From positions 3,482,001-3,546,000 of the forward strand of contig NZ_CP034015.1 in assembly GCF_003855395.1 (NCBI RefSeq): 64,000 nt of DNA. Direction: 5' to 3'. The notes under the pieces are model-generated. The model had not been told where the DNA came from and ran no database searches. It saw only the letters and a list, made by a program, of their open reading frames with translations. Shown one piece after another: positions 36,911 to 45,921 of the stretch. This stretch comes from Shewanella livingstonensis. GTDB taxonomy: Bacteria; Pseudomonadota; Gammaproteobacteria; Enterobacterales; Shewanellaceae. Numbering within the stretch: position 1 is the stretch's first letter; each line of letters opens with the position of its first letter. The position numbers and the translations under genes are program-made.

Positions 36911-37098
36911 ACTTCTCTCGTGATGTTTTTATTATCATTCTAAGCCAATTGTAGCGTTAATCAGCGCAACAACAAACCTAGAATTGAGCATATTACAATA
37001 AACTTTAGTCGATAATTGAATAAAACTAGCCAAGGTGATTTGCTAAAAAGTAATAACAAGATCAATATATAACAAGTTATCTTTTCTGGAGTCTCCTT

Positions 37099-39888
37099 TT
37101 GCCTGAATTTCCAGCAGTTTATAAAAGCCAAAATGATCATCGCCAATACCAATATCGAGTGTTAAATAATCAACTTCGAGTATTATTGGTTGAAGACATG
37201 CAATCAAATCAAGCGGCTGCATCAATGGCGGTGAGAGTTGGTCATTTTGACGATCCGATTGAGCGGCCTGGTATGGCGCATTTTCTTGAACATATGTTGT
37301 TTTTGGGTACCGAGAAATATCCAGACTCAGGTGAATACCATGCCTATATTAATCAACATGGCGGTAACAATAATGCATGGACAGGCACTGAACAAACTAA
37401 CTTTTTCTATAGTATTAATGCTGAAGCTTTAGACGGCTCGTTAGACCGATTTAGCCAATTTTTCATTGCACCCAAGTTTGACTTAGAATTAGTCGATAGA
37501 GAAAGGCAAGCAATCGAATCTGAGTTCAGTTTAAAATTAAAAGATGATATTCGCCGCGTCTATCAAGTTCAAAAAGAAACGGTTAACCCAAAACATCCGT
37601 TTTCAAAGTTTTCTGTGGGTAATCAAGCAACACTAGCCGGTAAACAAGCAGACATCCGAGATGAGCTACTGGCGTTTTACCAACAACATTACAGCGCGAA
37701 TATTATGACCCTATGCGTTGTAGCTCCCTGCCCTATTGCAGAGCTCGATATCATAGTCGAGCAATACTTTTCAAAAATCATTAATAGAAATGTAAGTAAG
37801 CACTATCCTTGTGAAGCAATGATAACCAAAGCTCAACAGCAAACACACATACAAATTATTCCATTGAAAGATCAAAAAAGAGTCAGCATCTGTTTTTCAC
37901 TACCAGAGATAGACCAATTTTATAAACGTAAACCACTTACTTTCATCAGTCACTTACTTGGTAATGAAAGCCCAGGAAGCTTACTGTCATATTTAAAAAC
38001 ACAGGGTTTAGCTAATAATTTATCTGCTGGCGGTGGCGTTAATGGCTACAACTTCAAAGATTATTCAATCAGTATCCAATTAACCGACAAAGGGTTTACA
38101 GAACTGGACGAAGTAGTTACTTGCGTTTTTGAATACATTGAATTAATTAAGCAACAAGGTGTTCAAGCATGGCGTTATCAAGAACGAGCAAACTTACTTG
38201 ATACCGCATTTCGTTTCCAGGAACAAATCAAAACCTTGGATTTAGCAAGCCATCTCAGCATTAACATGCACCATTACGATATTGAAGATATTATTTATGG
38301 TGACTATCGCATGGATGAAATGCTCGAGGATGAAACCCAGAAACTGCTAGAAATGATGTCGGTGAGTAACATGCGTCTCCTGACTGTAGCCAAAGAGTCT
38401 GCGGTTGATAATCAAGCTCAATGGTATGACACGCCTTATCAAGTGAGATCATTGCAACCTCAGAAAATAGCAAAATGGTCTACCGTTACTATTAGAGAAG
38501 CGCTAAAACTTCCAGAAAAAAATCCGTTTATTGTCGCCAATCCACAAGCGCGAGCAGATAAAAGTAATACGCCGGTACCGATCATTGTTGCTGAAGGAGA
38601 AGGTTATCGTATTTGGCATAAAAAAGATGATGAATTTAATGTCCCTAAAGGGCATCTATACTTATCATTAGACTCGGATCAGGCTAGCTCAACCCCCAGA
38701 CAAGCGGCATTAACAAGGCTGTACGTCGAAATGCTTATCGATTATCTAACGGAACCAACATATCAAGCAGAAGTAGCAGGCTTAAATTACAATATCTACC
38801 CCCATCAGGGCGGAATTACTCTACATTTAACCGGTTTTACTGGCAATCAAGAAAAGCTACTGACCTTAATCATCAACAAAGCACGCGAACGTAACTTTAC
38901 CGAACAACGCTTTAACATGATTAAAAAACAAATTCTAAGAAGTTGGAATAATGTAGCCCAAGCTAAACCAATATCGCAATTATTTTCCAGCCTGACAGTC
39001 ACGCTACAAAAAAGAAGTTTTGAACCTGCAAGAATGGCTGAAGAGCTAATGCTACTAACACTTGATGATTTGCATAATCATGTGAGTGCATTCTACAAAA
39101 AGATTTACCTTGAAGGATTAGTTTACGGCGATTGGCTCGTTGAAGAAGCGCAACAGCTCGGCAAACGCTTGCAACATTTATTATCGTTGGTAACAAAACC
39201 AAGCACTGAAGCATCACGTGAACTAATCAATCTCGATAAAAGAGGCTCATTGCTTCGCGAAAAAAGTATGGCTCATCAAGATAGTGCGATTATTGTGTAC
39301 TACCAGTCGCGTATGGCAACGCCAGAACGTATGGCATTATTTAGTCTACTTAACCACACCATGTCATCAACCTTTTTTCATGAACTGCGCACCAAACAAC
39401 AATTGGGTTATATGGTTGGAACTGGCTATTTACCGCTAAACCGACATCCAGGGATGATTTTTTATGTGCAGTCTCCCACTACAGGCCCTAGGCAACTACT
39501 CGAAGCCATCGACGAGTTTATTGCAGACTTTAATTATGCGGTTATGCAAATCACCAATCAACAATGGGAAAGCACCAAACAAGGTATGATTAGCCAAATA
39601 ATGGAACACGATACCAATCTAAAGACACGTAGCCAACGCTATTGGGTCAGTTTAGGAAATCGTGATTATCAATTTAATCAACGCGAAATAGTTGTAGCTG
39701 AAGTTGAAAAACTGACCAGAGCTGACTTGATTAAGTTTATGGTGGCTCACATGCGCAGTAAAGACTGTGATCGTTTAGTGCTGTTTAACAGCGGCGAACA
39801 ACATCATAATCAAGCAAGCCTGAGATCAGACAACATGATCAAAGACTTAAAAACATTTAAGCAGCAAGCTGAAAAGTTTCAATTTTAA
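37099..39888 (+). CDS. Insulinase family (M16) zinc metalloprotease, protease III-like
   Basis: A 929-residue M16A protease related to pitrilysin. The inverted zinc motif HFLEH (residues 61-65) and the third ligand in AIESEFSLKL (about residue 140) are intact, and the three following M16 domains are full length. No signal peptide is visible, so unlike E. coli Ptr it may be cytoplasmic. The best start is TTG 37099: TGGAG lies seven bases before it, the protein begins PEFPAVYKSQNDHRQY, and no ATG lies in frame between it and the conserved VEDMQSN region. It is divergent from sixA and likely degrades peptides. Confidence 0.9.
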   Translation: MPEFPAVYKSQNDHRQYQYRVLNNQLRVLLVEDMQSNQAAASMAVRVGHFDDPIERPGMAHFLEHMLFLGTEKYPDSGEYHAYINQHGGNNNAWTGTEQTNFFYSINAEALDGSLDRFSQFFIAPKFDLELVDRERQAIESEFSLKLKDDIRRVYQVQKETVNPKHPFSKFSVGNQATLAGKQADIRDELLAFYQQHYSANIMTLCVVAPCPIAELDIIVEQYFSKIINRNVSKHYPCEAMITKAQQQTHIQIIPLKDQKRVSICFSLPEIDQFYKRKPLTFISHLLGNESPGSLLSYLKTQGLANNLSAGGGVNGYNFKDYSISIQLTDKGFTELDEVVTCVFEYIELIKQQGVQAWRYQERANLLDTAFRFQEQIKTLDLASHLSINMHHYDIEDIIYGDYRMDEMLEDETQKLLEMMSVSNMRLLTVAKESAVDNQAQWYDTPYQVRSLQPQKIAKWSTVTIREALKLPEKNPFIVANPQARADKSNTPVPIIVAEGEGYRIWHKKDDEFNVPKGHLYLSLDSDQASSTPRQAALTRLYVEMLIDYLTEPTYQAEVAGLNYNIYPHQGGITLHLTGFTGNQEKLLTLIINKARERNFTEQRFNMIKKQILRSWNNVAQAKPISQLFSSLTVTLQKRSFEPARMAEELMLLTLDDLHNHVSAFYKKIYLEGLVYGDWLVEEAQQLGKRLQHLLSLVTKPSTEASRELINLDKRGSLLREKSMAHQDSAIIVYYQSRMATPERMALFSLLNHTMSSTFFHELRTKQQLGYMVGTGYLPLNRHPGMIFYVQSPTTGPRQLLEAIDEFIADFNYAVMQITNQQWESTKQGMISQIMEHDTNLKTRSQRYWVSLGNRDYQFNQREIVVAEVEKLTRADLIKFMVAHMRSKDCDRLVLFNSGEQHHNQASLRSDNMIKDLKTFKQQAEKFQF

Positions 39889-40172
39889 TGAGTGTTTTTG
39901 GCTGGAAAATATCCACATAGAAACAAGCTAGTATTATGTTAACAACATTATAGCAATCAAGGTTAACAGTATGACACACTAAATAAAACTTTTGTATTAC
40001 CTAACTAATTGATTAAAAAATAACTATTAATCGATTTGATGGGAATAATTGAGTAATATTCTATCAATCACACCTTTTTTGTTAACATGCTTTTGACAAA
40101 GGCCCCACTTTCTGAAAAAGTAGACAATTCATCAACTTCTACGCGGCATCAAAAGAGAATAAGTATAAATCT

Positions 40173-43100
40173 ATGCCTAAAATTCTACTGTTTATCTGTG
40201 TTTACTTTATTTTTAGCTTTGGCGCTACGGCCATTGAAGCTGACAACACAGAATCAAATTTCGATCTACTACTAAACTACACTAATTATGGTGTTGCTGA
40301 TGGTTTATCCCAGGATACAGTAACGGCCATAGTAGAAGATCCAGAGGGTTACGTTTGGGTTGGTACTATCAATGGATTGAATCGTTTCGATGGCAATGAA
40401 TTTAAGCAATTCTATGCAGAAGAAAATGCAAATTCTCTACCCAGCTCTTTTATTCGTAATTTACTTATCGATGACAGCGGTGTTCTGCAAATCGGGACAG
40501 ACAAAGGTCTCGTTCAATTTGATAAAGATACAGAGTCATTCACCAGAAACAGTATCTCAACTCAAATTGGTGAACAAGCCATTTGGTCAATATCAAAACA
40601 AGATGGTGAAATTTTTATTGGTTTGAATGAAGGGTTTATATCTTATAATAGCAGATCATTAGGTATTATTTATTCGTTAAAAAACAAAAAAATAAAAGAA
40701 GTAAAAAAAGTAATTAGATTTAAAAACTTTTTCTATATCAGAAATTATGAAGGTGATGTTTTCAAAAAAGAAAATGAAAAAATAGATCATATAGCAGAAA
40801 AAACAAATGAATTATCTTTAATAAATAACACTATTGTTATAGCTGCTGAAGATGGTGTCTACACTTACAATAAAAAACTAGAAAAAATATCAAACTTAAA
40901 ATTGACAAGTATAGATTCCGACTCGAACGGCATCGTAACTATCAATAATAACAAAATTTTAAAAATAGTTTTTTTAGATGGAAAAATGACGACTTCTTCT
41001 CTTGGCACAATAGATATAGACCCAGAAAAACTTAAGAAAGCATTTGTCAAAAAAGAAAATGATAACATTTATATATCAAACTATATTGACGGATTTTTAA
41101 AAATATCTAGTGACAATAATATAATAAAAAAAATCAACAACAATAATGTCGGCGCTTGGTCAATGACAAAAGATTCAGGGAACATATACATTGTAAACAA
41201 TAGTGATACTATAATTATCTATGATCTAAATCTTAAATTAAGTGATGAAATTGTTACTCAAATACCCCACGGTCCGAAATCAATTTTTGTAAAAAATAAT
41301 AATATTTTTATAGGCTCACCAACTGGTTTGTTTTTAAAAAACAAGCTCAGCATTAATGAAAAAGAAAAAGTTATCATAAGTGGCACTATTTTTAGTATGA
41401 AAGAATTTGATGGCAAACTGTATATATCTACATCTGAAGGAGAGATATTTACAATAAACCTCTCAAATGGATCCGATTTTAATGTATCTCAGTTATTGCC
41501 AAAAACCAACTATCCGATCTATGACACATTGTTAGTTGATGATACATTATGGATTGCATCTCAAGATGGATTAAAAACACTAAACAATAACATTTTAAAA
41601 AGTATTTATAGTGATGACTTTGTTTTTAATATACTTAAAAGAAATGGAGAGCTTTATTTTGGTACACGAAACTCCGTATACTCTGTTGAAATAAGCAACA
41701 ACACAAACATAAAAAAAATACTAGACCGAAAAAAAGTAATCTATTCCATAACTAAATTAAATGACACAATAACTGCAACATCTAATAGAGAAATAAACAT
41801 TTTAGATTTAAAAAATAAAACCACTTATACGCTAAAAATTAGAAACGGATCGTTAGAAGATTATAATACACAATCCTCATTAGTAATTAACAATAAAATC
41901 CTTTTAGGCAGTAATGATGGAATTAGCTTAATAGATCCTGAGCTAGCAATAACGAATGTAAACAGTATGAAAACAAAAAAAATCCACCTCCAAGATTTGT
42001 TTTTATTTAATACAAAAGTAAATGTTGGCGAAAAAATATTACCTTCACCATTAGAAAGTCTTTCTGAAATAGTCTTAAAGTACTCAGACTATCCATTTAG
42101 CCTTAAATTTAATATTTTAGGTGATAGTAATGATGATTATGAATTTTTTTATTACCTTGAAGATTTAGAAAGAAACTGGTTATCAACTAACGGTAATGAC
42201 ACTGTCACATATACGAATTTATCCGCTGGTGACTACACATTTAGATTATTTGCAGAAAATCACTTGACAGGCAAGCGCACTGTAGAAAGAAAGTTAAAAG
42301 TTACTATCACCCCTCCTTGGTGGTCATCAAAATTAGCTACACTTTTATATTCAATTATATCATTAATAATTATATTTTTAATTTTCAGAGCTATTAATCG
42401 TCGTAGGCAAATACAAAAACAAATTGCCCAGAGTGAAGAACGCTTAAAATTATCTTTATGGGGTAGTGGCGACGAAATGTGGGACTGGGATATTGAAAGT
42501 GGTAAAATTTTCCGTTCTAATATCTGGGGCTCTTTAGATTTCCCTCAAGACGGTCGTCGTTCAGGTAATCCTGAAGAAGAAAGTAATATCCACCCTCTCG
42601 ATAGAGATCGTGTGACAAGGGCGCTAAATGATCATTTCAATGCCCTAACAGATCACTTCGAAATAGCTTATCGCGTTAAAGCGCGCAACCAACAGTGGAT
42701 CTGGATTTTAGACAGAGCCAAGATAGTTGAACGCGATCAAAAAGATGTCCCGCTTCGAATGACGGGCACCATTAAAGACATCAATAATATTAAGCAAGCA
42801 GAAGAACAACTTCGTTTATTCGCTAGAGCAATTGAAAATATTTCTGAAGGAATGTTTATTCTCAATGAGAAATATCAGTTTGTTGAAGTCAATAATGCCT
42901 GTTGCGAACTTGCAGCTTCAACAAAAGAAAAATTTGTCGATCAAATACTCCATTTCAGTCGTTATCCTGCCAGTTATTCTGAACAAATAAGAAACTTACT
43001 AAAACAACAAGGTCGTTGGAACGGGGAAATTGAAGCCAGTAAAGGTAAAGACAGCTATTTCTTGATGGAACTGACCATTGACGCTATATATAGCGAACAA

Positions 43101-44489
43101 GGTGAAACCAGTCATTACGTTGGTGTATTTTCTGATATAACTCGCCGTAAACAACAGGAAGAAGAGCTTAGAAAGCTGACTAACAATGACTTACTTACCG
43201 GTTTACCTAATCGTTCTAGTTTGCAAGTCACACTAAGTAACCTAGTCAAAAAAGATATTCATCACACCTTAATGGTGCTCGATTTAGATAATTTCAAGCG
43301 TATTAACGATTCTTTAGGCCATCAAATTGGTGATGATTTATTAATAGGTGTTGCTGAGAGAATTCAGTTAGCCATCCCAAAAAATGCCAGCTTATACCGT
43401 CTAGGCGGTGATGAATTTGCTTTACTGGTTGATCAACACCCTGACATAGGATCATGTGCCGCCATTGCAACACAAGTGATTAATTGCCTAAAACCAGCCT
43501 TCACTCTTAATAATGACTCTCTAGTGCTAGGCATTAGTATTGGTATTGTGCTTTATCCTGAAGATGAACAGAATGAGCAAGCATTATTACGTAAAGCAGA
43601 TATCGCCATGTATCACGCCAAATCTGGTGGTGGCAACCGCTATCAGTTTTATTCAGAATCATTAAACCAAAATGCTTTACGCCAACTGGAAATAGAAAGC
43701 TTAATTCGGGAAGCGCTAAAAGATGATTTATTTGAAGTCTATTACCAACCTAAAGTAGATGTAAAAAAAGATCGCCTAACAGGTATGGAAGCATTAGTAA
43801 GGTTAAATCATCCGAAATTAGGCCTGATAGCGCCAAATGAATTTATTCCCCTTGCCGAAGAAAATGGTTTGATCGTTGAAATTGGTGATGTCGTCTTGCG
43901 AAAAGCGTGTTTTGCTGCACAGAAATGGCTGGAACTAGGATTGTTTAGTGGTCGTGTTGCTGTCAATTTATCGTCAAGACAATTTGCTCTGCCCGATTTA
44001 CAGCAACGAATAGAGTCAATTTTACGACTCACAAAATTACCCGCTAAACACTTAGAGCTTGAAATCACTGAAGGAACTGTGATTAAAGATCCCGAACAAG
44101 CCATTAAAGTGATGCAGCAATTGGCTAAAATGGGCGTCAGCCTTGCTCTTGACGACTTTGGGACAGGTTATTCCTCTTTATCATATCTAAAACGATTCCC
44201 AATTAATTGCTTAAAAATTGATAAAACCTTTGTTGATGACATAGATAAATCTGACCGAGATCTTAAGATGGTCGATTCGATTATTACTATAGCCCACAAC
44301 ATGGGACTGACAGTGGTAGGTGAAGGGGTTGAACAAACCGCACAACTCAATATATTAAAAGCACTTAATTGTGAAGAAATTCAAGGTTATATTTATAGCA
44401 AGCCTATTAGAGAAGCAGACTTTGAGTTAATGCTGACTGCAGACAAAGTTAAATTTGAAGCATTAAACGGTACTTTAATGAAAAAATAA
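40173..44489 (+). CDS. Propeller-sensor GGDEF/EAL protein for cyclic di-GMP
   Basis: A 1438-residue inner-membrane signalling protein. Signal peptide (residues 1-22). A periplasmic two-component-regulator propeller region (about 35-625, starting YGVADGLSQDTVTAIVEDPE), a Y_Y_Y domain (about 635-715) and one transmembrane helix (TLLYSIISLIIIFLIFRAI, about 720-740) follow. Then two PAS domains (about 760-880 and 890-1000), GGDEF (RLGGDEFALL, about 1076) and EAL (GMEALVRLNHP, with LALDDFGTGYSSLSYL). Both catalytic motifs look intact, so it could make, degrade or do both with c-di-GMP. Bases 40680-42060 are much more AT-rich than the rest, using many AAA and ATA codons. No operon partner is evident upstream; the repeat gene follows after 109 bases. 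Confidence 0.93.
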   Translation: MPKILLFICVYFIFSFGATAIEADNTESNFDLLLNYTNYGVADGLSQDTVTAIVEDPEGYVWVGTINGLNRFDGNEFKQFYAEENANSLPSSFIRNLLIDDSGVLQIGTDKGLVQFDKDTESFTRNSISTQIGEQAIWSISKQDGEIFIGLNEGFISYNSRSLGIIYSLKNKKIKEVKKVIRFKNFFYIRNYEGDVFKKENEKIDHIAEKTNELSLINNTIVIAAEDGVYTYNKKLEKISNLKLTSIDSDSNGIVTINNNKILKIVFLDGKMTTSSLGTIDIDPEKLKKAFVKKENDNIYISNYIDGFLKISSDNNIIKKINNNNVGAWSMTKDSGNIYIVNNSDTIIIYDLNLKLSDEIVTQIPHGPKSIFVKNNNIFIGSPTGLFLKNKLSINEKEKVIISGTIFSMKEFDGKLYISTSEGEIFTINLSNGSDFNVSQLLPKTNYPIYDTLLVDDTLWIASQDGLKTLNNNILKSIYSDDFVFNILKRNGELYFGTRNSVYSVEISNNTNIKKILDRKKVIYSITKLNDTITATSNREINILDLKNKTTYTLKIRNGSLEDYNTQSSLVINNKILLGSNDGISLIDPELAITNVNSMKTKKIHLQDLFLFNTKVNVGEKILPSPLESLSEIVLKYSDYPFSLKFNILGDSNDDYEFFYYLEDLERNWLSTNGNDTVTYTNLSAGDYTFRLFAENHLTGKRTVERKLKVTITPPWWSSKLATLLYSIISLIIIFLIFRAINRRRQIQKQIAQSEERLKLSLWGSGDEMWDWDIESGKIFRSNIWGSLDFPQDGRRSGNPEEESNIHPLDRDRVTRALNDHFNALTDHFEIAYRVKARNQQWIWILDRAKIVERDQKDVPLRMTGTIKDINNIKQAEEQLRLFARAIENISEGMFILNEKYQFVEVNNACCELAASTKEKFVDQILHFSRYPASYSEQIRNLLKQQGRWNGEIEASKGKDSYFLMELTIDAIYSEQGETSHYVGVFSDITRRKQQEEELRKLTNNDLLTGLPNRSSLQVTLSNLVKKDIHHTLMVLDLDNFKRINDSLGHQIGDDLLIGVAERIQLAIPKNASLYRLGGDEFALLVDQHPDIGSCAAIATQVINCLKPAFTLNNDSLVLGISIGIVLYPEDEQNEQALLRKADIAMYHAKSGGGNRYQFYSESLNQNALRQLEIESLIREALKDDLFEVYYQPKVDVKKDRLTGMEALVRLNHPKLGLIAPNEFIPLAEENGLIVEIGDVVLRKACFAAQKWLELGLFSGRVAVNLSSRQFALPDLQQRIESILRLTKLPAKHLELEITEGTVIKDPEQAIKVMQQLAKMGVSLALDDFGTGYSSLSYLKRFPINCLKIDKTFVDDIDKSDRDLKMVDSIITIAHNMGLTVVGEGVEQTAQLNILKALNCEEIQGYIYSKPIREADFELMLTADKVKFEALNGTLMKK

Positions 44490-44598
44490 ATATTTACCTC
44501 TTATATTTGGCATGACAAATGCTAATACAAGTTCAGTTGTCAAAATAATATTGTTATTTAACCCTGAGCTTCAATTGCTAAATATAAGAGAGATTAAA

Positions 44599-45159
44599 AT
44601 GATTAAAGGAATGATTACAGTAGCAGTTTTATCGGCATTAGCTATCGGTAGCGTTACTATGATAAATGGACTTGAAAATCAAACAACCAGCATCCCTGGT
44701 CTTAAAGTTCTAGACACCCAAACAGCGAGCATTCCTGGTCTTAAAGTTCTAGACACTCAAACAGCAAGCATTCCTGGTCTTAAAGTCCTAGAAACCCAAA
44801 CAGCGAGCATTCCTGGCCTTAAAGTTCTAGACACTCAAACAGCAAGCATTCCTGGTCTTAAAGTTCTAGAAACCCAAACAGCTAGCATTCCTGGCCTTAA
44901 AGTTCTAGACACTCAAACAGCAAGCATTCCTGGCCTTAAAGTTCTAGACACTCAAACAGCAAGCATTCCTGGTCTTAAAGTTCTAGACACTCAAACAGCA
45001 AGCATTCCTGGTCTTAAAGTTCTAGACACTCAAACAGCAAGCATTCCTGGTCTTAAAGTTCTAGACACCCAAACAGCAAGCATTCCTGGTCTTAAAGTTC
45101 TAGACACCCAAACAGCAAGCATTCCTGGTCTTAAAGTTCTAAACACCCAAACAGCTTAA
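44599..45159 (+). CDS. Tandem-repeat protein with N-terminal hydrophobic signal, unknown function
   Basis: A 186-residue protein. Residues 1-28 are a hydrophobic signal-like segment (MIKGMITVAVLSALAIGSVT). The rest is 12 back-to-back copies of a 13-residue unit, consensus SIPGLKVLDTQTA, varying only at the D position (D, E or N) and first Ala. The frame opens at 44512, but ATG 44599 has AGAGAG in front and begins the signal, so it is preferred. I recognise no family. Each unit has one Lys, one Asp and one Pro, and is predicted to be extended rather than helical. A 38-residue gene follows after 10 bases, with a terminator after both. A role in the envelope or as a multi-copy peptide precursor is conceivable but is speculation. 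Confidence 0.8.
   Translation: MIKGMITVAVLSALAIGSVTMINGLENQTTSIPGLKVLDTQTASIPGLKVLDTQTASIPGLKVLETQTASIPGLKVLDTQTASIPGLKVLETQTASIPGLKVLDTQTASIPGLKVLDTQTASIPGLKVLDTQTASIPGLKVLDTQTASIPGLKVLDTQTASIPGLKVLDTQTASIPGLKVLNTQTA
44683..45150 (+). repeat. Twelve tandem 39-base coding repeats
   Basis: Exactly 12 units of 39 bases, in frame, each coding 13 residues. Differences are nearly all silent third-position changes (GGT/GGC, CTAGACACC/CTAGACACT, GCG/GCA). Units 6 to 11 are almost identical in DNA, so copy number has probably changed recently by slippage or unequal recombination. Confidence 0.97.
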
Positions 45160-45169
45160 GGAGAACCCT

Positions 45170-45286
45170 ATGTTTACTTCTCTAAAAATAGCACTTGGTT
45201 TAGCAAAACCAGCTCGTAAAAAAGTAAAATTGCCTGAAGGTTTAAATCACCTTGAAGTTATCCAAGCCAGAGCTTGGTGGAAGTAA
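45170..45286 (+). CDS. 38-residue protein paired with the tandem-repeat gene
   Basis: ATG 45170 follows AAGGAG by seven or eight bases, a strong ribosome site that overlaps the stop of the repeat gene. The product starts MFTSLKIALGLAKPARKKVK and ends LEVIQARAWWK: an amphipathic hydrophobic start, a basic middle and an aromatic end. I do not recognise a family. Tight coupling to the repeat gene and a terminator directly after it (45323) suggest a two-gene unit and a real protein despite its size. Confidence 0.7.
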   Translation: MFTSLKIALGLAKPARKKVKLPEGLNHLEVIQARAWWK

Positions 45287-45322
45287 TTTGTTAGATACTG
45301 ATGATTAATAACTATCAGTTAT

Positions 45323-45350
45323 AAAAAAAGGAGCATAAGCTCCTTTTTTT
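45323..45350 (+). terminator. Terminator of the repeat-protein unit
   Basis: AAAAGGAGC-ATAA-GCTCCTTTTTTT: a perfect stem of nine with a four-base loop and T-run, 37 bases after the 38-residue gene. Confidence 0.9.
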
Positions 45351-45393
45351 ATTGTTTTGAATTTGAATTTTGATATAGCAAACTAAAGTGACT

Positions 45394-45607
45394 TTAGCCT
45401 TCTATTCTAAAACGGCCATGTTGCCGTACTTTCATATCGGCCAAGCGTTTGTGAGTACTATACAATGGGTAAGTGAGTGGACCTAATATACAACCGGCAC
45501 ATCCCCACCGCTTTACTGCTAATCCATGCTTATAAGCTGCGAAACCAAATAAAAAAACCACTACTAATACTCAATAAAACAAGTATGAATAACCAACTAA
45601 ACTGCAT
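45394..45607 (-). pseudogene. Small membrane protein gene with a frameshift in a T7 run
   Basis: On the minus strand ATG 45607 reads MQFSWLFILVLLSISSGFF and then meets a stop. Removing one T from the seven-base run at 45551-45557 restores a frame that continues FGFAAYKHGLAVKRWGCAGC, ILGPLTYPLYSTHKRLADM and VRQHGRFRIEG to the stop at 45394. The corrected protein has 70 residues, two hydrophobic segments and a basic tail. GGAG lies ahead of the ATG. The interval is 214 bases, one more than a multiple of three, consistent with a single-base insertion. The family is unknown to me. The remaining 45608-45850 shows no gene. Confidence 0.65.
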
Positions 45608-45850
45608 TATCGTTGACTCCAAATAACTCAGCTAACGTAATCCCTACCTATGCATCATTACGACTCATCTTTGACTCGCAACTAATCATGTTAACGCCAT
45701 AAGATGAAACTATTACAGTCTAATAGCGAAATATCATTCGTAACATCGTTTACGCCATCATTCTTAACTTATCATACTAAACAGCAGGTACTATACCGTA
45801 AAGAAACATTACTTGATTAAAAATCAGGCAAAAGCATTCCTTAGCCCAAT

Positions 45851-45880
45851 AAAAAAGCGGCAATAGATTGCCGCCTTTTT
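45851..45880. terminator. Bidirectional terminator after fadJ
   Basis: GCGGCAAT / ATTGCCGC stem with A- and T-tracts on the two sides, 41 bases beyond the fadJ stop on the minus strand. Confidence 0.88.
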
Positions 45881-45921
45881 ACAATTTGATAACTAAACGT
45901 TATCAATACCAAACACTAGGT

